Below, piece after piece: positions 23,702-32,524 of a DNA stretch of 64,000 nt. Within the stretch, counting starts at the first letter, position 1. Every line of letters starts with the position of its first letter. The stretch comes from Glycomyces tenuis DSM 44171 (lineage in GTDB: Bacteria > Actinomycetota > Actinomycetes > Mycobacteriales > Micromonosporaceae): contig NZ_ATYW01000004.1 of the NCBI RefSeq assembly GCF_000427885.1, positions 193 through 64,192 on the forward strand. Direction: 5' to 3'. The position numbers were made by a program, and so were the translations under genes. Under the pieces are notes generated by a model. It was not told the origin of the DNA. It saw nothing but the letters and a program-made list of their open reading frames with translations, and did no database searches.

Positions 23702-25282
23702 TCAGTAGTGCCGCCACTCGCTCTGGACCTGGTCGAGGATGACCGGGTGCATGAGCGTCGACGGCTCCATCGCCATCCGGTCCCGGTCGGGCTGGAAGAC
23801 CTGGGCCGCTTCGAGCAGTTCGGGCGTCAGCGATCTGAACGGCCCCGCGCTCTCGTCCAGCGACAGCTCCGGCGCCGTCCCCGACGCCTGCACCGCCAGG
23901 AAGCCCCAGTCGCCGAACGAGGGCACCGAGACCCAGTACGGCGTCGCGCCGTAGCCGGCCGCGGCGAGGGTCGAGTCGATCGTCCAGTACGTCTTGGGGG
24001 CGAAGTACGGGGAGCCGCCCTGCACCACCATGCGGCCGGTGTCGTTCAGGTGCGCGCCCGCCAGCGCGTAGAACTCCACCGAGTACAGCTTCGCCGTCTC
24101 CGTCGCGTCCGGGTCGGGCATGTCCACCACGATCACGTCGTAGGCCCCGGTCTGCTCCCGCAGCCACGTGAAGGCGTCCTGGTTCACCACCCGCACCCGC
24201 GGGTCGCTCAGGGCGTCGCCGTTGAGCTCCACGAGCTCGTCGAAGTCCCGGGCGAGGTCCGTGACCGTCTCGTCCAGGTCGACCAGGGTCACCGACTCGA
24301 CGTCGGGGTAGCGCAGGATCTCCCTGACCGCGAGCGCGTCGCCGCCGCCCAGGACCAGGACGTCCCCTCTCGGGCCGTCCATCACCGGGTGCACCAGGGC
24401 CTCGTGGTACCGGTACTCGTCCACCGACGAGAACTGGAGGTCGCCGTTGAGGTACATCCGGAAGTCGGTGTCCCCGAACGGCGAGATGTCCTCGGTGAGC
24501 ACCACCTGCTGGTACTGCGTGTCCTCGCTGTAGACGATCGGGGCGGCGTACAGCTCCTGGCGCGCGGCCACCTCGAACCTGTCGGTGTAGACGAACGCCG
24601 CCGTCAGCAGGAGCGCGATCGCGCCCGCCGCGACGGCCAGGAGCTGCCTGCTCGTCTTCGACAGGTCGCCTCGGAAGATCACGAAGACCAGCACGACGCC
24701 GGCCACCGCGTTCACCGCGCCCACCAGGAGCGCGCCGCGGATCTGGCCGAGGAACGGCAGGAGCAGGAAGGGGAAGGCCAGGCCGCCGATGAGGCCGCCG
24801 AGGTAGTCGGCCGCGTTCAGGTCCGCCACCGCGGTGCCAGCGGCCTGCTTGCGGATGCGCTGGAGCAGCTCCATCAGCAGCGGGATCTCCGCGCCCACGA
24901 GCAGGCCGATCAGGAACGCGACCGCGACCAGCGGGAGGCTGTACAGCGAGGTCCACGCGAACGCCGCGTACAGCAGCATGACGCTGAACCCGCCCAGCAG
25001 GGCGAGCGCGAGTTCGATGGCCGCGAAGGAGAGGGCCGGGCGCCGCTGGAGCGGTTTCGCCCCCAGGGCGCCCAGGCCCATCGCGAACACCATGACGCTC
25101 AAGACGATCGACGCCTGCGTCGCGGTGTTCCCCACTAGATAAGCGCCGAGGGTGATCAGCGCCAGTTCATAGACCAGTCCGCACGCCGCGACGACGAACA
25201 CCGTGGCGAGCAGTCCCGCTCGGGCCAATCGGACGCCCCGCGCGGGGATGTCGTTCGCGGCAGGGGTGGCCGCTTCGCTCAA
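23702..25282 (-). CDS. Membrane-embedded spermidine-synthase-like protein
   Basis: 526 residues from a TTG that overlaps the DUF350 stop (TTGA), so translation is coupled. The N-terminal 230 residues hold about seven transmembrane helices. The C-terminal domain is an aminopropyltransferase Rossmann fold with LVLGGGDALAVREIL, the acidic SVTLVDLDE strand and the catalytic-loop Asp in VVDMPDPDATETAKLYS, then QGGSPYFAPKTYWTI. Soluble spermidine synthases transfer aminopropyl from decarboxylated SAM; in this membrane group that activity is unproven. It is the last gene of a five-gene cluster that also occurs in other actinobacteria next to DUF350, as in the Rv2598-Rv2601 region of M. tuberculosis (from memory). 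The natural substrate is unknown. Confidence 0.88.
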   Translation of the reverse strand: MSEAATPAANDIPARGVRLARAGLLATVFVVAACGLVYELALITLGAYLVGNTATQASIVLSVMVFAMGLGALGAKPLQRRPALSFAAIELALALLGGFSVMLLYAAFAWTSLYSLPLVAVAFLIGLLVGAEIPLLMELLQRIRKQAAGTAVADLNAADYLGGLIGGLAFPFLLLPFLGQIRGALLVGAVNAVAGVVLVFVIFRGDLSKTSRQLLAVAAGAIALLLTAAFVYTDRFEVAARQELYAAPIVYSEDTQYQQVVLTEDISPFGDTDFRMYLNGDLQFSSVDEYRYHEALVHPVMDGPRGDVLVLGGGDALAVREILRYPDVESVTLVDLDETVTDLARDFDELVELNGDALSDPRVRVVNQDAFTWLREQTGAYDVIVVDMPDPDATETAKLYSVEFYALAGAHLNDTGRMVVQGGSPYFAPKTYWTIDSTLAAAGYGATPYWVSVPSFGDWGFLAVQASGTAPELSLDESAGPFRSLTPELLEAAQVFQPDRDRMAMEPSTLMHPVILDQVQSEWRHY

Positions 25283-25704
25283 GACAGCGCCATCGCGATG
25301 ACGCCGCCCAGGGCCAGGTGCATGGCCGAGTTGACCCACACCGCCGGCTGCATCTCCTCCGAGAAGACGGTGTCGCCGAGCTTCCCGGGCGTCAGGGCGT
25401 CGAGCACGATGAACGCGACCGCCATGGCGACCAGGCCGATCAGGCCGAACACCAGCGTCGAGACGACGCCTTCGACCAGGTCGCCCTCGGAGGCCCAGAT
25501 CGCGCCGACCACGATCAGGCCCACACCGAGGGTGTTGGACGCCACCAGGAGGGCCGCGTTGCGGTTGCGCTGGGTCCAGATGAGCTCGCCGAGCTTGCCG
25601 GGAGTGAGCCAGTCGACGATGTAGAAGCCGAGCACCATCAGCGCTATGCCGACGGCACTGTAGGCGAGGGATCCGGCGACGGCGTTGCCGAGGTCTTCGA
25701 ACAT
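25279..25704 (-). CDS. DUF350 (UPF0719/YjfL-like) membrane protein
   Basis: 141 residues, four transmembrane helices in two repeats (about 12-30, 48-67, 79-100, 118-138). The first and third end in a common motif, VDWLTPGKLGE and LDALTPGKLGD, showing internal duplication typical of DUF350. Its TGA overlaps the TTG of the spermidine-synthase-like gene. It follows DUF4247 by 32 bases in the same operon. Function unknown; the family is tied to predicted envelope-stress gene sets. Confidence 0.9.
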   Translation of the reverse strand: MFEDLGNAVAGSLAYSAVGIALMVLGFYIVDWLTPGKLGELIWTQRNRNAALLVASNTLGVGLIVVGAIWASEGDLVEGVVSTLVFGLIGLVAMAVAFIVLDALTPGKLGDTVFSEEMQPAVWVNSAMHLALGGVIAMALS

Positions 25705-25736
25705 GGAGGCTGCCTTTCAGGTTTTTTGGTTCGGGC

Positions 25737-26201
25737 TCATTTGCCGCTGCCGGGGCCGCCGCCCCGGAACGTCGAGGGTGGTGACGACGACCAGCCCCAC
25801 AGGAGGAAGGTGGACGAATAGTGGTTGTAGCCGTCGCGGTAGTCGAACAGCAGGATCTTCGAGCCGCCCTGGTACGGCTGGACGGACACGATCTTGTCCT
25901 TGTACTGGAGGAAGTAGGTGTCGCCCTCGCGGCGCTCGTCACGGGCGTCGGAGTCGTCGTCGATGTCGTCGGCGACGGTCGCGGGGGACAGGGACGAGGT
26001 GTAGGCCCTGCCGCGGCCCTCGTCGAGGTTCGAGGCGCGGGTGTAGTTGCTCTGGATGTATCCGGTCGGGTTGCTGAAGTCGAGCTGGGTGAAGATCAGC
26101 CCTCCGCAGCACAGGACGGCGACGATGCCGATCGCCAGCCAGTGCATCGGTTTCAGGCCGCTTGCGCGGCGCGGTTCCCGTTCGTCGCCGTTGTTGTACA
26201 T
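25737..26201 (-). CDS. DUF4247 protein
   Basis: 154 residues with one N-terminal transmembrane helix (about 20-38) preceded by basic residues. An extracytoplasmic domain with the DUF4247 pattern follows: YIQSNYTRASNLDE, ATVADDIDDDSDARDERREG, TYFLQYKDKIVSVQPYQGGS and ILLFDYRDGYNHY. It ends in a Gly/Ser-rich tail (WSSSPPSTFRGGGPGSGK). It is probably anchored in the membrane facing outward. It sits between the DUF2617 and DUF350 genes (spacers of 27 and 32 bases). Function unknown. Confidence 0.88.
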   Translation of the reverse strand: MYNNGDEREPRRASGLKPMHWLAIGIVAVLCCGGLIFTQLDFSNPTGYIQSNYTRASNLDEGRGRAYTSSLSPATVADDIDDDSDARDERREGDTYFLQYKDKIVSVQPYQGGSKILLFDYRDGYNHYSSTFLLWGWSSSPPSTFRGGGPGSGK

Positions 26202-26228
26202 TCATCGTCCTTCGGGTGGGGTATCGGT

Positions 26229-26729
26229 TCAGCCTAGACGTGCGATGCCGCCGGTCGTGGTCACGATCTGGCCGTGCTGCGGGTAGGTGTGCACGGTGCG
26301 CCACGTCAGCGGCTCGGTGCCGGTGACCTCCAGGGCCGTGATCGCGTCGGGGCGGTCCCCGAAGACGCCGATGAGGAGGTCGTCCTCGTCTTCGCGGGCG
26401 CGCAGCTCCCGCACTCGGGAACGCAGCTCCGGCACGGTGAGGTGTTCGACGGCGCACGTGTAGCGGTGCCGCCACGCGCCGACGCGCTGGCTGAAGTGCT
26501 CGGGCAGGTCGGGCGGGAGGCCGTCGCGGTAGGCGAGGGTCTCGGCGACGGACCCGTCGGGGGTGGCGACGACGGCCTGGTGGCTGGCGCCGAGCAGCCG
26601 CAGTGACAGCCGGAGGGGTCCGGCGTCGCGGTCGAGCCGGTCGAGCACGGGCATGGAGGGCGCGTCCGGGCGGAACGTCAGCGAACCGGCCGAGACGTCG
26701 ACGTAGGGCACTTCGAGTTCGGAGAGCAG
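26229..26729 (-). CDS. DUF2617 protein
   Basis: About 166 residues with the DUF2617 order VPYVDVSAGSLTF, LSLRLLGASHQAVV, ETLAYR, HRYTCAVEHL and LIGVFGDRPDAITALEV. No ATG is suitably placed. A CTG at 26729 with GGGAG 6 bases upstream gives a family-like N-terminus; a GTG at 26711 (MPYVDVSAG) is the alternative. The soluble protein is encoded 43 bases downstream of the DUF4178 gene in the same operon. Function unknown. Confidence 0.8.
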   Translation of the reverse strand: MLSELEVPYVDVSAGSLTFRPDAPSMPVLDRLDRDAGPLRLSLRLLGASHQAVVATPDGSVAETLAYRDGLPPDLPEHFSQRVGAWRHRYTCAVEHLTVPELRSRVRELRAREDEDDLLIGVFGDRPDAITALEVTGTEPLTWRTVHTYPQHGQIVTTTGGIARLG

Positions 26730-26772
26730 TGTCGGCTCCCATTCGGGTGGTGGTGGGCGGCGGGCGGGGTGG

Positions 26773-27393
26773 TCACGATTCGTCGTTCTGGTGGTAGATG
26801 GTGATCTGGTTCCGGTCCAGAGTAAGACCCTTCGCCAACTCCCACTTCGCCCCTTCACCGAAGGACTCGAACGACAGCTTCTGGCCGTCGGGACCGGTGT
26901 AGTCGTGGTAGCGCAGCGTCCCGGTCGGGGCGAGCCCGGTCGTGGCCTCGCTGGTGTAGCGGGCGGTGCCCTGCTCGTCGGAGCGGTACGAGACGCCCTC
27001 GAAGCTGAGCTCCCTGGGGCCCGGCCGCAGGTCGGAGTCGGTGACCTCCTCCCACAGGACCACTTCGACGTCGGGGTCGGCCTCGACCGACAGCCAGCGC
27101 TTGACGCCGGTGCCGGTGTCCAGGAAGTGCTCGGCCCACGAGTAGTCGCCCTCGCTCAGGCGCAGCGTGCCGCGCACTGCGAGCGTCTTGCCGTAGGCCT
27201 CGACGAGGTCGCCGGCCTTGACGCGCTCGGGGTCGCCGCGCAGGATGTCGGTGTCGGTGTCGGCGAACGGGTCCACCGGCCTGCTGGAAGAGGAGGTCTC
27301 GGTGCGCTCGCGTTCTTGCCGGCGGCGGCGCCACAGCCACCATCCCGCGCCGGCCGCGGCGGCGAGGACGATCAGCACGCAGAGCAGTTCCAT
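26773..27393 (-). CDS. DUF4178 membrane-anchored protein
   Basis: 206 residues. A single N-terminal helix (LIVLAAAAGAGWWLW) and Arg-rich stop-transfer sequence precede a disordered stretch and the DUF4178 domain (about 55-200): KAGDLVEAYGKTLAVRGTLR, YSWAEHFLDTGTGVKRWLSV, GTARYTSEATTG and GTLRYHDY. It is the first gene of the five-gene cluster running to 23702. The upstream region shared with the divergent glutamate dehydrogenase gene contains two tandem 27-bp repeats (27438-27491) that may regulate either unit. The biochemical role is not known. Confidence 0.88.
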   Translation of the reverse strand: MELLCVLIVLAAAAGAGWWLWRRRRQERERTETSSSSRPVDPFADTDTDILRGDPERVKAGDLVEAYGKTLAVRGTLRLSEGDYSWAEHFLDTGTGVKRWLSVEADPDVEVVLWEEVTDSDLRPGPRELSFEGVSYRSDEQGTARYTSEATTGLAPTGTLRYHDYTGPDGQKLSFESFGEGAKWELAKGLTLDRNQITIYHQNDES

Positions 27394-27437
27394 GGGGTCA
27401 CCTCAAGGTTTGGGGGACGGCTTCCATGATCACTCTA

Positions 27438-27491
27438 CAGAGGGACCGGGCACTTCGCTGACAACAGAGGCGCCGGGCACTTCGCCGTCAC
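27438..27491. repeat. Two tandem 27-bp repeats in a divergent promoter region
   Basis: Units 27438-27464 and 27465-27491 agree at 22 of 27 positions, sharing CAGAGG-N2-CCGGGCACTTCGC. They lie between the DUF4178 operon and the glutamate dehydrogenase gene, 45 bases from the first start and about 85 from the second. Confidence 0.65.
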
Positions 27492-27575
27492 CCCCGAGAC
27501 GCTCCCGGCCCGTAAGATCTAGCCTGGAGCCGTCCACGACGAGGTGGGCGAGTCGATTCGAGCTGGAGACGAAAC

Positions 27576-30500
27576 GTGTTGGCGTTCATCGGTGACGAAG
27601 AGTTCCGCGAGACCCTGCCGGATAGGGAGGAGCTCCTCGCCGAAGCGGCCGGCCTGGCCGGCTCCGACGAATCACTGGCGAGGCTGGTCGAGCTCTACTG
27701 GAGCCTCGTCGCCGACGACGACCTGGTCGGCCGCAGTGCCCAGCAGCTGTTCGACACGACCGCCCGCCACCGGGAGCTCGCCCAGCGCCGCGGCAGCGGT
27801 GAGGTCTGCCTGGAGATCGACTGCCCGGCCGACCCCGACGGGCCCGACGCGGCCGCGAGCACCCGCGTCGACATCGTCTGCGCGGACTCGCCGTTCCTCG
27901 TGGACTCCCTGACCGGCCTGTTCAACAAGCACGGCATCGACATCAACGTGTTCGTCCACCCGATCGTCCCGGCCCGGCGCGATGCGGACGGAGCGCTCGT
28001 CGGCGCCCCCGCCCCGCACGACGAGGACGGCGTCGAGACCGAGAGCTGGATGCACATCGAGCTGCAGCGGGTCGCCGACCCCGAATTCCTGCCGGTCCTC
28101 GAATCCGAGATCCTCGCCGTCCTCGACGACGTCGGCGCCTGCGTCGCCGACTGGCAGGCGATGCGCGGCCAGGCCCTCCAGATCGCCTCCGAACTGGAAG
28201 GCAAGTTCCTCCCGGTGCCCGACAAGGACATCGACGACACGATCGAACTGCTGCGCTGGCTCGCCGACGACAAGTTCACCTTCCTGGGCTTCCGGCGGTA
28301 CAAGCTCACCGGCGAAGGCGAGGAGCGCGCGCTCACCCCCGTCGAGGGCACCGGCCTCGGCCTGCTCTCGAAGGCGCCGGTCGCGCCGCGGCGCCTGGAC
28401 AGCTTCAACGCCGACGCCCGCTCCCAGATCGGCACGAAGCGGCTCCTGGTCATCACCAAGTCCAACGCCCGCTCCACGGTGCACCGCACCTCCTTCATGG
28501 ACTACATCGGCGTCAAGACCTTCGACGCCAACGGCGAACCCGACGGCGAGCTGCGCTTCCTCGGCCTGTTCACCTCGGCCGCCTACCTCTCCTCGGTCAC
28601 GCAGCTCCCGGTGGTGCGCCGCAAGGTCCACGACGTCCTGACGCGCTCGGGCGTGACCCTCTCCTCCCACTCCGGCAAGGACCTGGTCACGGCGCTGGAG
28701 ACCTACCCCAGGGACGAGCTGTTCCAGGCCCGCACCGAGGACCTGTACCGCACCGCGATGGGCGTGCTGCGCCTGGCCGGGCGCCGCCGCCTGCGGCTGT
28801 TCCTGCGCCGCGACGTCTACGGCCGCTTCTACTCCTGCCTGGTGTACCTGCCGCGCGACCGCTTCAACACCGACAACCGGATCAAGATCCAGGAGATCCT
28901 CCACCGGCGCCTGGGCGGCATCGGCGTCGACTACGACACGCGCGTCACCGAGTCGGTCCTGGCCCGGCTGCACTTCGTGATCCGCATCGACCCGTACGCC
29001 GAGACCGAACCGGTCGACGTCGACTCGATCCAGGCCGAACTGGCCGACGCCACCCGCTCCTGGGACGCCGACCTGGCGCTCCAGCTCGACCACCACGTCG
29101 GCGAGGGCCAGGCCCGCAGCCTGTACAAGTCGTACGCCCCCGCCTACCCGCCCGCCTACAAGGCCGAGCACTCGCCGCTCGACGCCGCGAAGGACATCGC
29201 GAGCCTGGAGATGCTCCACGAGAGCGGCGACATGGAGCTCCAACTGTTCCGCCGCGGCGGCGACGACGCCGACGTGCACTTCAAGGTCTACTCCTTCGGC
29301 GACCCGGTCGGCCTGTCCGACGCGCTGCCGGTGCTGCGCAACCTGGGCGTCACCGTCGCCGAGGAGCGCCCGTACCACATCCGCCGCGCCGAGGACAGGA
29401 TCCACCTGCACGACTTCAGGCTCGAGCTGCCGGGGCCGGCCACCGAGCCGGTGCCGCAGCTGCGCATCCGCTTCGAGAACGCCTTCCGCGCGGTCTGGAC
29501 CGGCGAGGCCGAATCGGACCGGTTCAACGAGCTGGTGATCGCCGCCGGGCTCACCTGGCGGCAGGTCGTCGTCCTCCGGGCCCTCGCGAAGTACCTGCGC
29601 CAGTGCGGCTTCGTGTTCTCGCAGAGCTTCATCGCCACCACCCTGTGCGAGAACCCGGCGATCTCGGCCGGGCTGGTGAAGCTGTTCGAGGCCAGGTTCG
29701 ACCCGCGCGTCGGCGACGACAGGGACACCGCCGTCGAACGCATCGACGAGTCGCTCGCCGAGGAGCTCGCCGCGGTCCCGAGCCTGGACGCCGACAGGAT
29801 CCTGCGGGCCTTCCTGACCCTCATCCGCTCGACGCTGCGCACCTCCTACTTCCAGCGGGGCGCCGCCGGGCGGCCGAAGAAGTACGTGTCGTTCAAGTTC
29901 GACGCCCGCGAGATCGACTTCCTGCCCCGGCCGCGGCCGATGTACGAGGTGTACGTGTACTCCCCGGACTTCGAGGGCGTCCACATGCGCTACGGGAAGG
30001 TCGCGCGCGGCGGCCTGCGCTGGTCGGACCGCCGCGAGGACTTCCGCACCGAGATCCTCGGCCTGGTCAAGGCCCAGGAGGTCAAGAACACCGTGATCAC
30101 GCCCGTCGGCGCGAAGGGCGGCTTCGTGCTCAAGCGCGGCCCCTTCGCCGACCGGGTCGCCCACCAGGCCGAGGGCGTGGCCCGCTACCGGGAGTTCATC
30201 TCGGCCCTGCTGGACATCACCGACAACCGCGACTCGGGCGGCGCCGTCGTCCCGCCGCCCGAGGTGGTCCGCCACGACGGCGACGACCCGTACCTGGTGG
30301 TCGCCGCCGACAAGGGCACCGCGACGTTCTCCGACATCGCCAACGAGGTCGCCGCCTCATACGGCTTCTGGCTCGGCGACGCCTTCGCCTCCGGCGGCTC
30401 GGTCGGCTACGACCACAAGAAGATGGGCATCACCGCCCGCGGCGCCTGGGAGTCCGTGAAGCGGCACTTCCGAGGACTTGTCCGAGGAAGCGATGAGCAC

Positions 30501-32444
30501 AGCAGAGCGATCGGCGTCGACACGCAGACCCAGGACTTCACCGTCGTCGGCATCGGCGACATGTCCGGCGACGTGTTCGGCAACGGGATGCTGCTGTCCG
30601 AGCACATCCGGCTCGTCGCCGCGTTCAACCACATGCACATCTTCATCGACCCGGACCCGGACGCGGCGGCCTCCTTCGCGGAGCGGCGCCGCCTGTTCGA
30701 CCTGCCCCGCTCGTCCTGGGCCGACTACGACCGCTCCCTGATCTCCGCCGGAGGCGGCGTGTGGGAACGCTCGGCGAAGTCCATCCCCGTCTCGGCCGAG
30801 GTCCGCGCCGCGCTCGGACTCGGCCCCGACGTGACCGCGATGACCCCGCCCGACCTCATCCGCGCCGTCCTCAAGGCCCCGGTCGACCTGCTGTGGAACG
30901 GCGGCATCGGCACCTACGTCAAGGCCTCGACCGAGACCGACGCCGCCGCGGGCGACAAGGCCAACGACGCGGTCCGCGTCAACGGCGCGGACCTGCGCTG
31001 CAAGGTCGTCGGCGAGGGCGGCAACCTCGGCTTCACGCAGCTGGGCCGCATCGAGTTCGCCCAGGGCGGAGGGAGGATCAACACCGACTTCATCGACAAC
31101 TCCGCCGGTGTGGACACCTCCGACCACGAGGTCAACATCAAGATCCTGCTGCGCTCGGCCGCGCTCACCGGCCGGATCGAGCCCGAGCGGCGCGACGAGC
31201 TGTTCATGGACATGGCCGACACCGTCGCCGACATGGTCCTGGGCGACAACTACGGCCAGAACTCGGCCCTGACCAACGCCTCGACCCTGGCCGTGCGGCT
31301 CTTCCCGGTGCACATCAGACTCATGAAGCACCTGGAGAAGCGCGCCGGGCTCGACCGCGAGATCGAGGGCCTGCCCAGCGACAAGCAGCTCAAGGAGCGC
31401 TCCGCCGCCGGGCAGGGCCTGACCGGACCCGAGCTGTCGGTCCTGCTCTCGTACGTCAAGATCTGGGCCAAGCGGGCCGTCCTGGACTCGGAGCTGCCCG
31501 ACGAGCCGTGGACGATGCCGGTCCTGCACGACTACTTCCCGCAGCCGCTGCGGGAGGCCTACGCCGACCTCATGGCCGAGCACCCGCTGCGCCGCGAGAT
31601 CGTCACCACCGCCGTCGTCGGCGAGGCGGTGAACCGCGGCGGCACCACCTTCCTGTTCCGCATCTCCGACGAGACCGGCGCCGACGTCGTCGACGTCGTC
31701 CGCGCCTACGTCGTCATCCGCGACGCCTTCGCCCTGCCCGAGCTGTGGCGGCGCATCGAGGCGCTCGACAACCGGCTGCCGCAGTCCGCCCAGGTCTCCG
31801 CGATGCTGGTGGTCAGGCGGCTGCTCGACCGCGGCGTGCGCTGGCTCCTCCAGCACCGCCGGGGCCCGCTCGACGTCGCGGGCGAGATCGACCGGCTCCG
31901 CCCGGGCCTGTCCGTCCTCCAGCCGAAGCTCCCCGAGCTGCTGACCGACTCCGAGGCCGTCGGCTTCGAGCGGTTCTGCACCGAGCTGGCCGAGCAGGGC
32001 GTGCCCGCCGATCTCGCCGCCGACGTCTCCGGCCCGATCTTCGGCTTCGGCCTCGTCGACGTCGTCGAGTGCTCGAGGCTGCTGGGCACCAACCTCGTCG
32101 AGACCGCGCAGGTCTACTACGGGATCGCCGCGCAGCTGCACGCCGACGAGATCCTCAACCAGATCTCGGCGCTGCCCAGGCGCAACCGCTGGCAGACCCT
32201 GGCGCGCTCGGCGCTGCGCTACGACCTGTACGGCGCGCTGGCCGCCCTGACCACCAGCGCCCTGCACGCCAAGCCGGGCGCGCTCCCCGCCGAAGCGGTC
32301 GAGCTGTGGGCCGAGCGGGGCGCCGCCGAGATCGGGCGGATCCGCTCGGCCGTCGACGAGGCCGGACGCTCCGACGAGAAGCTCGCGGTCCTGTCGGTGG
32401 CGCTGCGCCAGATCCGCGGCCTGGTCGAGACCGAGCTGGACTGA
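27576..32444 (+). CDS. NAD-specific glutamate dehydrogenase (large, about 180 kDa type)
   Basis: 1622 residues from GTG 27576 (GGAG 8 bases upstream), the size of the mycobacterial and Streptomyces 180-kDa NAD-GDH. A long N-terminal regulatory region with ACT-like segments (VDSLTGLFNKHGIDINVFVH) comes first. The catalytic core from about residue 780 contains MRYGKVARGGLRWSDRREDF, the active-site Lys region NTVITPVGAKGGFVLK, and the dinucleotide-binding stretch VVGIGDMSGDVFGNGMLLS. A C-terminal helical region follows. It oxidises L-glutamate to 2-oxoglutarate and ammonium with NAD+. At residues about 965-977 there is an in-frame stretch absent from the usual VKRHFRE-GVDTQTQDF sequence. A hairpin terminator follows. 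Confidence 0.96.
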   Translation: MLAFIGDEEFRETLPDREELLAEAAGLAGSDESLARLVELYWSLVADDDLVGRSAQQLFDTTARHRELAQRRGSGEVCLEIDCPADPDGPDAAASTRVDIVCADSPFLVDSLTGLFNKHGIDINVFVHPIVPARRDADGALVGAPAPHDEDGVETESWMHIELQRVADPEFLPVLESEILAVLDDVGACVADWQAMRGQALQIASELEGKFLPVPDKDIDDTIELLRWLADDKFTFLGFRRYKLTGEGEERALTPVEGTGLGLLSKAPVAPRRLDSFNADARSQIGTKRLLVITKSNARSTVHRTSFMDYIGVKTFDANGEPDGELRFLGLFTSAAYLSSVTQLPVVRRKVHDVLTRSGVTLSSHSGKDLVTALETYPRDELFQARTEDLYRTAMGVLRLAGRRRLRLFLRRDVYGRFYSCLVYLPRDRFNTDNRIKIQEILHRRLGGIGVDYDTRVTESVLARLHFVIRIDPYAETEPVDVDSIQAELADATRSWDADLALQLDHHVGEGQARSLYKSYAPAYPPAYKAEHSPLDAAKDIASLEMLHESGDMELQLFRRGGDDADVHFKVYSFGDPVGLSDALPVLRNLGVTVAEERPYHIRRAEDRIHLHDFRLELPGPATEPVPQLRIRFENAFRAVWTGEAESDRFNELVIAAGLTWRQVVVLRALAKYLRQCGFVFSQSFIATTLCENPAISAGLVKLFEARFDPRVGDDRDTAVERIDESLAEELAAVPSLDADRILRAFLTLIRSTLRTSYFQRGAAGRPKKYVSFKFDAREIDFLPRPRPMYEVYVYSPDFEGVHMRYGKVARGGLRWSDRREDFRTEILGLVKAQEVKNTVITPVGAKGGFVLKRGPFADRVAHQAEGVARYREFISALLDITDNRDSGGAVVPPPEVVRHDGDDPYLVVAADKGTATFSDIANEVAASYGFWLGDAFASGGSVGYDHKKMGITARGAWESVKRHFRGLVRGSDEHSRAIGVDTQTQDFTVVGIGDMSGDVFGNGMLLSEHIRLVAAFNHMHIFIDPDPDAAASFAERRRLFDLPRSSWADYDRSLISAGGGVWERSAKSIPVSAEVRAALGLGPDVTAMTPPDLIRAVLKAPVDLLWNGGIGTYVKASTETDAAAGDKANDAVRVNGADLRCKVVGEGGNLGFTQLGRIEFAQGGGRINTDFIDNSAGVDTSDHEVNIKILLRSAALTGRIEPERRDELFMDMADTVADMVLGDNYGQNSALTNASTLAVRLFPVHIRLMKHLEKRAGLDREIEGLPSDKQLKERSAAGQGLTGPELSVLLSYVKIWAKRAVLDSELPDEPWTMPVLHDYFPQPLREAYADLMAEHPLRREIVTTAVVGEAVNRGGTTFLFRISDETGADVVDVVRAYVVIRDAFALPELWRRIEALDNRLPQSAQVSAMLVVRRLLDRGVRWLLQHRRGPLDVAGEIDRLRPGLSVLQPKLPELLTDSEAVGFERFCTELAEQGVPADLAADVSGPIFGFGLVDVVECSRLLGTNLVETAQVYYGIAAQLHADEILNQISALPRRNRWQTLARSALRYDLYGALAALTTSALHAKPGALPAEAVELWAERGAAEIGRIRSAVDEAGRSDEKLAVLSVALRQIRGLVETELD

Positions 32445-32447
32445 TCG

Positions 32448-32475
32448 CCCGGCACCGCGCGCGAGCGGTGCCGGG
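32448..32475 (+). terminator. Terminator of the glutamate dehydrogenase gene
   Basis: An 11-bp perfect stem (32448-32458 with 32465-32475) with a 6-base loop begins 4 bases after the stop codon. Confidence 0.8.
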
Positions 32476-32524
32476 GCGCGGTGTGGCGCTTTGTGGATAA
32501 TGTTTGCTCGGAGGAGCTGATCGA

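Noticed and set aside
23702-25282. A normal polyamine synthesis gene (speE)
   Set aside because: Seven N-terminal membrane helices, a non-polyamine neighbourhood and the DUF cluster context make classical spermidine synthase activity doubtful, so the speE symbol was withheld.
27672-30275. 867-codon minus-strand frame opposite the glutamate dehydrogenase
   Set aside because: Antisense mirror frame of a strongly conserved enzyme, with Val/Leu/Gly/Arg-biased composition typical of high-GC shadows.
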